64,000 nucleotides of DNA from CAWCBG01 sp963793845 (GCA_963793845.1 CAWCBG010000004.1:372001-436000); one strand, 5' to 3'. Shown: positions 36,045 through 44,296, counted from the stretch's first letter. Notes: generated by a model not told the origin, from the letters alone. Made by a program: numbers and translations.

Positions 36045-36251
36045 ATGGATTCCAGATCGAAGCCGCCTCGCGAGGTGCCCCCTGAAACTCTGGCGGTCAT
36101 TGCTGCGGCGGTCACAGAATTTCTCGGTAAGAAGGTGCGGATTCGCTCCGCGAGAATGCTGACGCCCGATGCAGTGACCAGCTGGACCCGGCTGGGCCGA
36201 GGCCTGGTGCAAACGTCGCATAATCTGGTCCAGAGAGGAAGTTCACGATGA
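36045..36251 (+). CDS. Small accessory protein of the biotin carboxyltransferase operon (OadG/MmdD-tail-like)
   Basis: 68 residues. PETLAVIAAAVTEFLGKKVRIRSARML resembles the short soluble helix found at the C-terminus of decarboxylase gamma/delta subunits (seen as TLAVIAAAVTEFLG). It lacks the membrane helix of OadG. Placement between 12S-like and carrier genes suggests a stabilising or assembly role. ATG 36045 is chosen over an earlier in-frame codon because of position just after GGGAGCTC. Confidence 0.6.
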   Translation: MDSRSKPPREVPPETLAVIAAAVTEFLGKKVRIRSARMLTPDAVTSWTRLGRGLVQTSHNLVQRGSSR

Positions 36252-36291
36252 CAGCTGGAGATGAAGTCACGCAATCCGGGCGGAGCAGACA

Positions 36292-36684
36292 ATGAAACTT
36301 CAGATCTCGATTGACGGGCAAACGTATGAAGTCGAGGTTGAGGTCGCAGAAGAGGATTATCCCCAGCAGGTGCAGGATAACCGGCCCACGCCCGCGTCAG
36401 CCACCATTCAGTCGACGGTATTGCGTACTCCACCAAAACCGGGGACCGCTCTGGACCCCGACAATCATGAAGCCCGATTATGCCGAAGCCCACTGGCCGG
36501 AATCGTTGTGCAGGTGCCGGTGTCCGTTGGACAGCAGTTGGAGATCGACGATCTGCTGATTGTTCTGGAAGCGATGAAGATGGAAACCAGGGTGACGGCG
36601 CCCATCGCGGGGAAGATCAAATCCGTGAAGGTATCTCCGGGCGAGGCGGTAGCGGCGAATCAGATCCTTGCAGATTTCGAATAA
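36292..36684 (+). CDS. Biotin carboxyl carrier protein (transcarboxylase 1.3S type)
   Basis: 130 residues. The Pro-rich linker (TPPKPGTALDP) leads to a biotinyl domain with the biotin Lys in LEAMKMETRVTAP, and a Gly-rich half that ends AVAANQILADFE. It is the mobile carrier for the 12S-like and 5S-like subunits. A small operon of 5S-12S-small-1.3S is complete here, with no ATP-grasp biotin carboxylase. Confidence 0.9.
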   Translation: MKLQISIDGQTYEVEVEVAEEDYPQQVQDNRPTPASATIQSTVLRTPPKPGTALDPDNHEARLCRSPLAGIVVQVPVSVGQQLEIDDLLIVLEAMKMETRVTAPIAGKIKSVKVSPGEAVAANQILADFE

Positions 36685-36739
36685 CGGTTGCTTGAATTTC
36701 TGTTCGGGCGAAGCGGACCGTCTCAAACGGCCCGGAGTT

Positions 36740-37105
36740 TCATCCGTAGTTAATCGGATGTCTCATGAGCCAATGCTCGTCGCGAACTCCACGCATGTTC
36801 TTAAGGGCCGAGCGGGCCATGGTGGCGGAAGCTTGGCGGGTCTTCCATGTGAAAGCCGCGCAAAAGCCGATAGCGCCACCCGCTACTCCGTAGGCAGCAG
36901 TTCTTGCAAGTCCTTTCCGGCGCTCGCTGAAGCAATAGCGCAGGAGGCCTGCACAGGCCCCGAGAGCGGCGACTCCCACCGAGGCGAGAGCGGATTGGGT
37001 TAACGCCTCCGAGAATTGCTGCTCATCCAGGTGAGCTTGACTGCTCCGCAATCCGGAAAGACCGGAAGCCACCAGGCGCCGGCCGTAATGAGTATCGTGT
37101 TTCAC
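36740..37105 (-). CDS. Hypothetical protein with two hydrophobic segments
   Basis: 121 residues, no family recognised. Two Ala/Gly-rich segments (ALASVGVAALGACAGLL and AAYGVAGGAIGFCAAF) look like membrane-inserted or amphipathic helices, with a basic C-terminus. GTG 37105 has GAGGT seven bases upstream. It lies antisense between the carboxylase operon and the condensing-enzyme gene. A phasin-like or membrane role is only a guess. Confidence 0.5.
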   Translation of the reverse strand: MKHDTHYGRRLVASGLSGLRSSQAHLDEQQFSEALTQSALASVGVAALGACAGLLRYCFSERRKGLARTAAYGVAGGAIGFCAAFTWKTRQASATMARSALKNMRGVRDEHWLMRHPINYG

Positions 37106-37457
37106 GAACCTACCTCGCTAATTGGATGAACTCGCAAAGACCTTCGGTGCTCACAATCTTTCGTTGCCTGTTCGCCTGCGAATGGACAAACTCCGCACTA
37201 ACTAGCAGAATGTTTTCATGCGCCGTGCACCGGGTCTGTGATTCTCGTCACCGCTTACACTCATTCTTGTCACAGAGTCTCGTTCATGACAGGCCGTACT
37301 CTTTCGACAGTGGGACGCGAGAAAGCCCGATCAACTTCGTTCGAACGCGGACGCCAGTCGGGTTGTGAAGCTCGCGTGGGTATCAACTGGCCAAAACTTG
37401 TGGGAATGACTTGGTAGCCGGATACTCGGCGATACCGAGCTCCAGGAAGAACGTCTA
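37106..37457. other. Intergenic region upstream of the condensing-enzyme/reductase frame
   Basis: About 350 bases with no supported gene. An AGGAAG ribosome site (37444-37449) precedes ATG 37458. A short inverted repeat GGATACTCGGCGATACCGAG lies near 37420-37440, of unknown role. Confidence 0.5.
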
Positions 37458-40142
37458 ATGTTGCTGAAGCCATTCGTGATCAACGCCCATGGGCGCATCG
37501 TGTTCCCGGCCAACTTTTTCCCAGAGTTGGACTTCTCGGTATTTAAGACCCTTAAGCAGTTTGCCGCAGTTATACGGAGGGACTTTGGGGAAAAAGCTCC
37601 GACAGACGGCGAGATTGCCTCGCGTGTGGAGGCAGGCGAATACAAGAGCCGTTATGAACTTTGCCGCGACCTGGTGTTGAACCGTTTCTGGGTGAATCGC
37701 TACACCCTGACCATGTATGAGAAACGCCCTACCCGGTGGAGAGATCTGCCGCGCGAGCGCGACGATATCTTTCTTCCCGTGTACAAACCACGCGATGACT
37801 CCGCAATCACCACCGCGATCGAAGCTGGTTACCGGGCTTTGCCCCCGTCGTGGGACGAAGAGATGGAAGACAGAAGTTTCAGCATTCTGCTGAATGTTTT
37901 TCGCAACAAGCTCAGTGCCGGTGGCGAACTTCGTCCCATCCGTCCGACGGTTTCGGAGGCGCTGGCCGATCCTGCGAATCGCACCCGCCAGCTGCTGGCT
38001 TATGACCCCGATTACCTGCGCTATGGGTTCGACGACGTGATGGACTGCCTGCATCCTGTGCCCGAACTGGAGGCATTGATGCGGCAGTGCATGATCCTTC
38101 ACAACCAGTACGCTTGGGACCCATCCACCAGCGTGCAGACAGAAATCGGGAAGCTGAAGGACGACGATTTTGTGGTTGCATTCCATCCCCGCAACGAAGA
38201 CGTGCTCCGTTTCATCCAGCGAGTAAAGCGGGACGAAGACTGGGGACCGCGGGTTCGTCCGAATCGGATGATCCGCCCTGAAACTCTGGCGTTGAGTCAG
38301 CCGATCAATCCGTATCCGCCCGTCGAGGTAAGCAAGCGATTTGCGATTCTTCCCCGATTCGAGGCTATTGCTGTCTATGAAGGCGAGGTGACCTGCAGCA
38401 ACGCAGACCTCATCCGCAACCACGCCTACTGCTGGTCGCGGATGAGTGCCGCAGAAATCAGCGAGAAAACCGGCATTGAGCAGCGCCGGTACACGCAACT
38501 GCCGCTTGAGGACATGGCGCTGCTTGCGGCCAAAAAGGCCCTGGCAAAGTCCGGTCGGCGGCCGGCTGAGATTGGCGCTGTACTATTTTGCACTTGTACA
38601 AGCACTAAACTCATTCCATCGATCGCTACCTGGCTTTCCGGTGAGCTGGGCCTCATGCAGACGCATGCTTCCTGCGACATCGTCGCCGCCTGCGCGGGCA
38701 TGCCCTATGGCCTTGCCGAAGCGGTACGCCTGCTGCAGGAGATCGAGCGGCCCGTGCTGCTGGTTTGCGCGGAGAAGTTCTCCGACAAAATCGGAACGGT
38801 CCGCACCTCCCGCATGATCTTCGGCGATGGCGCGGCGGCCGTGATTGTGGCGCCCGCGCAGGAAGGAACTCCTTCCGATATCGAATATTTCCAAACTTAT
38901 GCCAGCGGGCCATGGTCGGAGGTGAACTCCATCATCTGGCCCAACCCTGAGTTCGACAACAACATTACCGTGTACGGGCCGGAGGTGAAGGCGCTGGTAA
39001 CTCGCTATCTGAAGCAGATGATGGGAGAGCTGGCTACTCTTCCGAACCCCAACGGCGGCGGGTCGATCATCGACGCAATCGATCTGGTCGTTCCGCACCA
39101 GGCCAATAAGAACATGGTGCTCACCTTGGCCGAGGCGGCCGGAATACCTGGGGACCGGATCTTCTTCAACATCGAACGGGTTGGCAATACTTCTTCCGCC
39201 AGTATTCTCATGGCCGTCCATGACGCCGTACGGGAAGGGAGGATTGACCGTCCCATGAGGATCTTTGCGCCGGGCTTTGGCGCCGGTGCGGTTGGCGGCT
39301 ACGTGGTTATGCGGATCGATCCCGAAGTTGTGAGCTGCAATTCTGAAGACAGGAGTGTCGAGATGGCAAACGTTGCAGATGGAAGTGGAAATAATCAAGC
39401 GACTTCGCTCGCCGGTAAGGTTGCCCTGGTGACCGGTGCCGGACGCGGCATTGGACGCGCAATCGCGCTTGAACTCGCGCGCCGTGGCGCACACGTAGCC
39501 CTGAACTTCCGGGCGGATGCCAAACAGGCCGAAAGCGCTTCCGAAGAGATCCGCGAGTTGGGCGTCGAGTGCATTCTTGTCCAGGGTGATGTAGCTAAGA
39601 AAGGCGAGGCAGGACGCATCGTCAAAGAGGTGCTTGAGAAATGGCAGCGTCTCGACATCCTGGTGAACAACGCAGGTATTACGCGGGATCGAAGCATGCG
39701 CAAAATGACCGACGAGGATTGGGCTGCAGTGATCAATGTCAACTTGAACGGCACATTTTATTGCACCAGCGCGGCCGTCCCGGCCATGATCAATCAGAGA
39801 TTTGGACGCATTATTAATATCAGCTCGGTTGTCGGGCAAATGGGCGCATTTGGCCAGGCCAATTACGCGGCCAGCAAGGGCGGTATCATTGCCTTCACGA
39901 AAGCTCTCGCCCTGGAAATGGCCAGATTCAACATTACCGCCAACGCGATCGCGCCTGGATTTACTTCGACCGAAATGGTGGATGCCATTCCGGAAGAGAT
40001 TTCCGCGCAGATCAAGGCGAAGATTCCCCTGGGACGTTTCGCCTCGCCAGAGGAAATCGCCAAGGCTGCCGCCTTCCTTGCCGCCGATGGGGATTACATC
40101 ACTGGGCAGGAATTAAACGTGAACGGCGGATATCACATGTAG
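37458..40142 (+). CDS. Unknown N-terminal region + KAS III-like condensing domain + FabG/PhaB-like ketoreductase, one 894-codon frame
   Basis: Residues 1-290 match nothing I recognise. Residues ~290-625 are a KAS III/FabH-type thiolase fold with the full triad: Cys in DIVAACAGMPYGL, His in VVPHQANKNM, Asn in ERVGNTSSASI. Residues ~645-894 are an SDR ketoreductase with GAGRGIGRA, NNAG, ISSVVG and the catalytic YAASK. FabH-like enzymes can also make acetoacetyl-CoA from malonyl-CoA (NphT7 type), and PhaB reduces it to 3-hydroxybutyryl-CoA. Flanking phaC, phaE, phasin and phaR point to PHA monomer supply. The KR part begins at MANVADGS with its own AGGAG before ATG 39363, and both other frames stop nearby, so a true fusion needs checking. 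Confidence 0.75.
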   Translation: MLLKPFVINAHGRIVFPANFFPELDFSVFKTLKQFAAVIRRDFGEKAPTDGEIASRVEAGEYKSRYELCRDLVLNRFWVNRYTLTMYEKRPTRWRDLPRERDDIFLPVYKPRDDSAITTAIEAGYRALPPSWDEEMEDRSFSILLNVFRNKLSAGGELRPIRPTVSEALADPANRTRQLLAYDPDYLRYGFDDVMDCLHPVPELEALMRQCMILHNQYAWDPSTSVQTEIGKLKDDDFVVAFHPRNEDVLRFIQRVKRDEDWGPRVRPNRMIRPETLALSQPINPYPPVEVSKRFAILPRFEAIAVYEGEVTCSNADLIRNHAYCWSRMSAAEISEKTGIEQRRYTQLPLEDMALLAAKKALAKSGRRPAEIGAVLFCTCTSTKLIPSIATWLSGELGLMQTHASCDIVAACAGMPYGLAEAVRLLQEIERPVLLVCAEKFSDKIGTVRTSRMIFGDGAAAVIVAPAQEGTPSDIEYFQTYASGPWSEVNSIIWPNPEFDNNITVYGPEVKALVTRYLKQMMGELATLPNPNGGGSIIDAIDLVVPHQANKNMVLTLAEAAGIPGDRIFFNIERVGNTSSASILMAVHDAVREGRIDRPMRIFAPGFGAGAVGGYVVMRIDPEVVSCNSEDRSVEMANVADGSGNNQATSLAGKVALVTGAGRGIGRAIALELARRGAHVALNFRADAKQAESASEEIRELGVECILVQGDVAKKGEAGRIVKEVLEKWQRLDILVNNAGITRDRSMRKMTDEDWAAVINVNLNGTFYCTSAAVPAMINQRFGRIINISSVVGQMGAFGQANYAASKGGIIAFTKALALEMARFNITANAIAPGFTSTEMVDAIPEEISAQIKAKIPLGRFASPEEIAKAAAFLAADGDYITGQELNVNGGYHM

Positions 40143-40164
40143 GGTGTAGAGGTTTACGCTGACT

Positions 40165-40182
40165 GCGGACCCTCAGGTCCGC
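40165..40182 (+). terminator. Hairpin after the KAS III/KR frame
   Basis: Perfect 7-base stem GCGGACC / GGTCCGC with a 4-base loop, 22 bases after the stop. No T-run follows, so it is probably an extra stabilising stem ahead of the stronger hairpin at 40210. Confidence 0.5.
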
Positions 40183-40209
40183 GTCTGTATCGTTGCTGCC
40201 GCTTGCTGT

Positions 40210-40247
40210 GGCCCTCACGGACTTGAGTCCGCGAGGGCCTTGTTTTT
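40210..40247 (+). terminator. Terminator between convergent PHA genes
   Basis: GGCCCTC (40210-40216) and GAGGGCC (40233-40239) extend through CGGACT/AGTCCG with one mismatch to give a long stem, followed by TTGTTTTT. Confidence 0.85.
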
Positions 40248-40321
40248 GCAGGGTATTTTAGGATGCGCAGGCGTTGGCGATTTGACGTGGCTGAAGCGTC
40301 ATACCGTCCGCCCTCAAAGCA

Positions 40322-41389
40322 TTACTTCGAGCGAGGAGCGAGCCAACCGTTGATGTGGGGCCAGGTATGTTTGGCGGCGCCGCTGCCCGCCATGATGCCG
40401 ATGTGGCCACCGGAAATCCGGAACAGTTCCTTATCCTTGCTACTGACCCTGGAGTTGATCGACTCCGCCTGACAGCCCGGAGTGATGTGGTCTGCCTCGG
40501 CGATCACTGTCAGCAGGTTTGCCTTGATTTTGCCGACGTCCACCCGCTCTCCGCGGATCATGAGCTCGCCTCGCATTAAGCGGTCATTGCGATATAGATC
40601 GACGATCAGTTGCCGGAAGGCGCCGCCCGCCAGCGGAACGTTGTCCGTCACCCAGGTATTCATGGCGTGCCACGCATCGACCACTCGTGGATCGTCCAGG
40701 TTGTCCCAGAGCTTGACGTAATTGCCGATGTAGTTCTCGACCGGCTTCAGGGCCTTGGCGCCGTAGTCGATCATCTCTCCCGGCATGTTACCGAAGGTGG
40801 CCAGCACCTTGTCGACGTCGAAAAAGCGCTCGTCCGTCCAGCGCGCGAAGGTCAGATCTTTCTTGTTCGAGAAGTCCAACGGAGCCGTCAGGAGAATCAG
40901 GTTGCGCAGGCCTTCGTCACCGCGCAAGGCGGCATAGATCGTGGTAAGGATGGCTCCGATACACCAGCCCAGCAGGCTGAACTCTTCGCTGCCCGAGACG
41001 GCTTTCATCTTGCGGATCGCCCGCGGCATGTAATCGAGGGTGTAGTCGTCGAACTTCAGGTTCTTGTCTTCCGGACCGGGCGCCCCCCAATCGAGCAGAT
41101 AAAGATCGTAGCCCTGGTTGACCATGTATTCGACGAAGCTGTGCCCGGGCCGCAGATCGAGAATATAAGGCCGGTTCATGAGAGCGAACACCAGCAGCAG
41201 GGGCACGGGATAACGTTTCTCTTTGGGGACGACCGGAACGTAGCGGTAAAGCTTTGCCTTGTTGAGGGTCCAGATCAGCTCTTTTGGAGTCTGCGCGATC
41301 GCCGCCTTGGTGGTCATGACTTTGGTGAGTCGCTTGAGCTGATCGACGACATCGGTAACTGGATCGGTGAGCACCGGAGTCTCTGCCAT
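40322..41389 (-). CDS. phaC: Class III poly(3-hydroxyalkanoate) synthase catalytic subunit
   Basis: 355 residues, the size of class III PhaC. The lipase-like box with the nucleophilic Cys is LLGWCIGAI (about residue 150). The catalytic Asp is in AEADHITP, and the His is in SGGHIGIMAG. RPYILDLRPGHSFVEYMVNQGYDLYLLDWG (seen as LDLRPGHS and LLDWG) is typical. It polymerises (R)-3-hydroxyacyl-CoA into polyester granules. Its ATG directly follows the stop of the phaE-like gene (TAGATG), so the two are translationally coupled. Confidence 0.93.
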   Translation of the reverse strand: MAETPVLTDPVTDVVDQLKRLTKVMTTKAAIAQTPKELIWTLNKAKLYRYVPVVPKEKRYPVPLLLVFALMNRPYILDLRPGHSFVEYMVNQGYDLYLLDWGAPGPEDKNLKFDDYTLDYMPRAIRKMKAVSGSEEFSLLGWCIGAILTTIYAALRGDEGLRNLILLTAPLDFSNKKDLTFARWTDERFFDVDKVLATFGNMPGEMIDYGAKALKPVENYIGNYVKLWDNLDDPRVVDAWHAMNTWVTDNVPLAGGAFRQLIVDLYRNDRLMRGELMIRGERVDVGKIKANLLTVIAEADHITPGCQAESINSRVSSKDKELFRISGGHIGIMAGSGAAKHTWPHINGWLAPRSK

Positions 41390-41833
41390 CTACTTCTTCC
41401 CCCTCTTCGCCGGCTTCTTCGGGCTGGATTTCCGGGCCGCCTGCGGCGCCTGCCTGGGCTCAGTGCGCGCGGAATGGGTAGGCATGGCGGGCGCGCTGGC
41501 CGCCACCAGGTTGCGGATCACATCGAGCTTGGCATCGAGGTCGTCCAGCCGCATCTCGATGTTGGTCATGCGCTCGGCAATCGAGACTACGTCCGCACGG
41601 GACGGCATGGCCAGTTGTTCCAGCGTCTTCAGCATGGCCTTTTCCACGGCCTCGCGGAAGGGAGTGGAAACCGTCAGATAGCTGTCGAGCATGGCGCCCG
41701 ATGCTTGAGCATAAGCCTCAGTGTTGACCATATCCACCATAGTCTTGGCCCAGGCGTCCAGATAAACGTCGCGCACACCCCGCCAGGGCTCCATGGGATC
41801 GAACTTCTTGGCGCCATTTGCCTCATCAGCCAT
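41390..41833 (-). CDS. phaE: PhaE-like subunit of the class III PHA synthase
   Basis: 147 residues. MEPWRGVRDVYLDAWAKTMVDMVNTEAYAQASG (quoted in part) and the amphipathic PSRADVVSIAERMTNIEMRLDDLDAKLD are typical of PhaE/PhaM-type partners that stimulate PhaC. The tail is Lys/Pro/Ala rich, as in DNA- or granule-binding PHA proteins. It is shorter than PhaE of Allochromatium. AAGGAG precedes ATG 41833. Confidence 0.75.
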   Translation of the reverse strand: MADEANGAKKFDPMEPWRGVRDVYLDAWAKTMVDMVNTEAYAQASGAMLDSYLTVSTPFREAVEKAMLKTLEQLAMPSRADVVSIAERMTNIEMRLDDLDAKLDVIRNLVAASAPAMPTHSARTEPRQAPQAARKSSPKKPAKRGKK

Positions 41834-41952
41834 TTTGGCTCCTTTTCAACACGACAATACACCTTGAGACAGCCACGAGGATAGCCTCCAGCAAGCTGCT
41901 TTACGCTAGAGGGTGGTCCTCCGCGACTGCCTCACCTGTGCTCGACATGGGA

Positions 41953-42558
41953 CTAGCCATTGGCTACGGCCGCGAACGACTTCGTCGTCGCGTCCAGAAA
42001 CGACTTCTGCGCTTCGATCAGGGTGTCAGCTCCGCGCTGAAATGTGTCTACGACAGCGGTGGCAGGTCCGCCGACCGGAGCGAGTTGCTTCTTGGCGGTC
42101 TCACAGATCGTCTTGTTCTGCTGCGCGGCGAATTCCAGGACCTTCTTCTGGGCTTCCACCGACCGCTCGACCGAGGACCGGAATGCAGAATTGGCTTCCC
42201 CGGCAATCTTGGAATAGGCCGAGGCCCGTTCCTGGCTGATCTTCACTACGGCGTGGCTCTGCTCAACCGCCTGGTCGATCGCGCTCTTGTGGGTTTCAAC
42301 GTAGGTCTGCACAGCCTGCCCGGCGATATCGAAAATGGCTGTCGGCGGATTCACGGGAAACAGGCTGAAAGCCTTCTTCCAGGCATTCATCCACTCCGTG
42401 GTCTGCTCGGCAGCTACGTCCAGAGACTTCTTCTGCAACTCGGCCATGCGCTCGACACTGTTGAGGTAAAGAGGAGTAAAAGCGTCCACGAATTCGGTTA
42501 CAGCGGCGGCGCCATTCACCGGCGCTTGCTTCTTGCTTGACTTGGAGGTATTCGGCAT
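41953..42558 (-). CDS. Phasin (granule-associated protein)
   Basis: About 201 residues, all-helical, beginning MPNTSKSSKKQAPVNG. Internal segments such as ELQKKSLDVAAEQTTEWM and SVEAQKKVLEFAAQQNKTI match phasin_2-type proteins that coat PHA granules. AAGGAG eight bases before ATG 42558 decides the start over longer frames. It is divergent from phaR, with a PhaR-type operator between them, which fits repression by PhaR. Confidence 0.85.
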   Translation of the reverse strand: MPNTSKSSKKQAPVNGAAAVTEFVDAFTPLYLNSVERMAELQKKSLDVAAEQTTEWMNAWKKAFSLFPVNPPTAIFDIAGQAVQTYVETHKSAIDQAVEQSHAVVKISQERASAYSKIAGEANSAFRSSVERSVEAQKKVLEFAAQQNKTICETAKKQLAPVGGPATAVVDTFQRGADTLIEAQKSFLDATTKSFAAVANG

Positions 42559-42605
42559 GATCTGCTCCTTTTGATAACGATTGTTACGTTGCTTGCTGCG
42601 TTTTA

Positions 42606-42620
42606 TGCTGCAATGCAACA
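42606..42620. promoter_or_regulatory. PhaR-type operator between phasin gene and phaR
   Basis: TGCTGCAATGCAACA is a near-palindrome around TTGCA. It resembles the TGC-rich sites bound by PhaR in other bacteria. It sits in the divergent phasin-phaR gap, 10 bases before the phaR start and close to the phasin -10 region. Confidence 0.6.
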
Positions 42621-42629
42621 TAAGGTATT

Positions 42630-43261
42630 ATGGCCGTTCCTGGCATGCTTGTAAAGAACAAAATGAAAAATAAAACGCCTCCCGTAACGATCATCAAGAA
42701 ATACGAGAACCGCAGGCTTTACAACACCTTAACCAGCCAATACATCAACCTGGACCAGGTCGCGCAGTTGGTACGGGACGGCCATGAGGTGCGGGTGGTC
42801 GATGCCGCCACCGGCGAAGACCTGACCCGGCTGATCCTGGCGCAGATCGTGATGGAGGATGCCAAAACACCAGGCTCGGTCTTCCCCCTCGACATCTTGC
42901 GGCAGATGATCGTTGCGTCCGGCAAGGCGACGCAGGACAACGCGTTGCGCTACATGAAGTTCATGATGGACATTTACCAGAATGCTTATCGCGCCATGCC
43001 TTCACCGGCAAGCCCATTCGAGATGATGGCGGGCCGTTGGCCGCAACCGCCGAATGGGGCAGTTGCGCCGCCTTTCGCTCCTGCACCGTCGGCGATGGAC
43101 CGTGAGCGCGCGCGGCCATGGCGAAAAACAATCCGCAAAGCGCCGGTGGGGACGACGTGGTCGATCTGAAGAAACGCATCGAGGAACTGGAGGCGGCGCT
43201 AACCCGCGGCAAGCCCAAAAAGAAGAAGGCACGGCAGGCCGCGCGTCGCCGCAAAGCTTGA
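42630..43261 (+). CDS. phaR: PHA synthesis repressor PhaR, frameshifted near 43105-43115
   Basis: The conserved N-terminal DNA-binding region includes IIKKYENRRLYNT and TSQYINLDQVAQLVRDGHEV (quoted in part), and the following ~60 residues are the PHB-binding part. The literal frame ends at 43169 with an Arg-rich tail. A small indel in GCGCGCGCGG near 43106-43115 hides a better C-terminus (MAKNNPQSAGGDDVVDLKKRIEELEAAL plus a basic tail) ending at 43261, the usual coiled-coil end of PhaR. ATG 42630 is taken, while ATG 42663 is also plausible. It binds PHA granules and represses phasin when polymer is absent. Confidence 0.85.
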
Positions 43262-43378
43262 CGCACTGCGGCGAAGAGACTACTCTCTGTAGCGTCGCCC
43301 ACAAATACAGGTTCATCAAGGTGAATCCCTTCCGACAACTGCGCTTGGCCGGAAATAATCCAACCAACAGGTGCATAG

Positions 43379-44296
43379 ATGCCCCTCTCTGAGAAAGACT
43401 CCGCCGTCGAAACCCCTGCGCCCGCGCTCGAAGCCACATCCGCTCTCCATGGTCCGCAGTCCATCGAAGATGAAATCCACGATCCAACCACCTTCCACGA
43501 AGCTCGCCGCAAGGCCAGGGAGAAAGGCTCGCGCGGGAAAGTCGTCGTCATCACCGGCGCAGGCGCCGGAATCGGCCGCGCTACGGCGACGCGGTTCGCG
43601 GAAGATGGCGCGCGCATTGCTGCCTGGGACGTCTCGGATAAGGCCGCAAGCCAGCTTGAGTCGGCAATTCAGTGGGCTGGAGGCGAGGGACATTTTCAGG
43701 CGGTCGACGTAACCAATGCAGGATCGGTCGAGGCCGCGGCTGCTGAGGTGGTTGAGCGCTGGGGCCGAATCGACATCCTCATAAATAATGCCGGCATTGT
43801 TCGCGATGCTCAGTTGGTGAAGTGGAATGGTAACGGTCCAAAATCCATAATGACCGACGACATGTGGGATTCGGTAATCGGCGTCAACTTGAAAGGCGTC
43901 TTCCTGTGCACGCGCGCGGTGGTTCCGCACATGATCAAGGGCGGTGGCGGAGTGATTCTGTGTGCTGCCTCGGTGGTCGGCCTGCTGGGAAATTTTGGAC
44001 AGACCAACTACGTAGCCTCCAAGGCGGGAGTGATTGGCATGACTCGCACCTGGGCGCGCGAACTGGGGAAATACAATATCCGCGTGAATGCCGTCGCTCC
44101 TGGCTTCATTGCAACCGCCATGGTGAAGGCGATGCCGGAGAAGGTACTGGAGTCGATGGTGGCGCACACTCCGATAGGCCGCATGGGAACCCCCGAAGAT
44201 GTTGCCCATGCTTATGCGTGGCTCGCGTCCGATCAGGCAAGCTTTATTCACGGAACCGTGCTTTCTGTGGACGGCGGTGTGGTGATCGGGACATAG
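43379..44296 (+). CDS. SDR-family 3-ketoacyl reductase (FabG/PhaB-like)
   Basis: 305 residues with an unusual ~50-residue polar N-terminal extension before the SDR core. NAD(P) loop TGAGAGIGRATA, NNAG, catalytic Ser in AASVVG, and YVASK are intact, then GGVVIGT ends the protein. It would reduce acetoacetyl- or other 3-ketoacyl-CoA/ACP. It is a second reductase in the locus besides the KR domain at 39363-40142. No clear ribosome site is seen at ATG 43379, and alternatives inside the extension exist. Confidence 0.8.
   Translation: MPLSEKDSAVETPAPALEATSALHGPQSIEDEIHDPTTFHEARRKAREKGSRGKVVVITGAGAGIGRATATRFAEDGARIAAWDVSDKAASQLESAIQWAGGEGHFQAVDVTNAGSVEAAAAEVVERWGRIDILINNAGIVRDAQLVKWNGNGPKSIMTDDMWDSVIGVNLKGVFLCTRAVVPHMIKGGGGVILCAASVVGLLGNFGQTNYVASKAGVIGMTRTWARELGKYNIRVNAVAPGFIATAMVKAMPEKVLESMVAHTPIGRMGTPEDVAHAYAWLASDQASFIHGTVLSVDGGVVIGT

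Noticed and set aside
38583..39839. A 418-codon frame antisense to the KAS III/KR frame
   Set aside because: The condensing and reductase motifs on the plus strand are unambiguous, so the minus frame is a shadow of GC-rich codon use.
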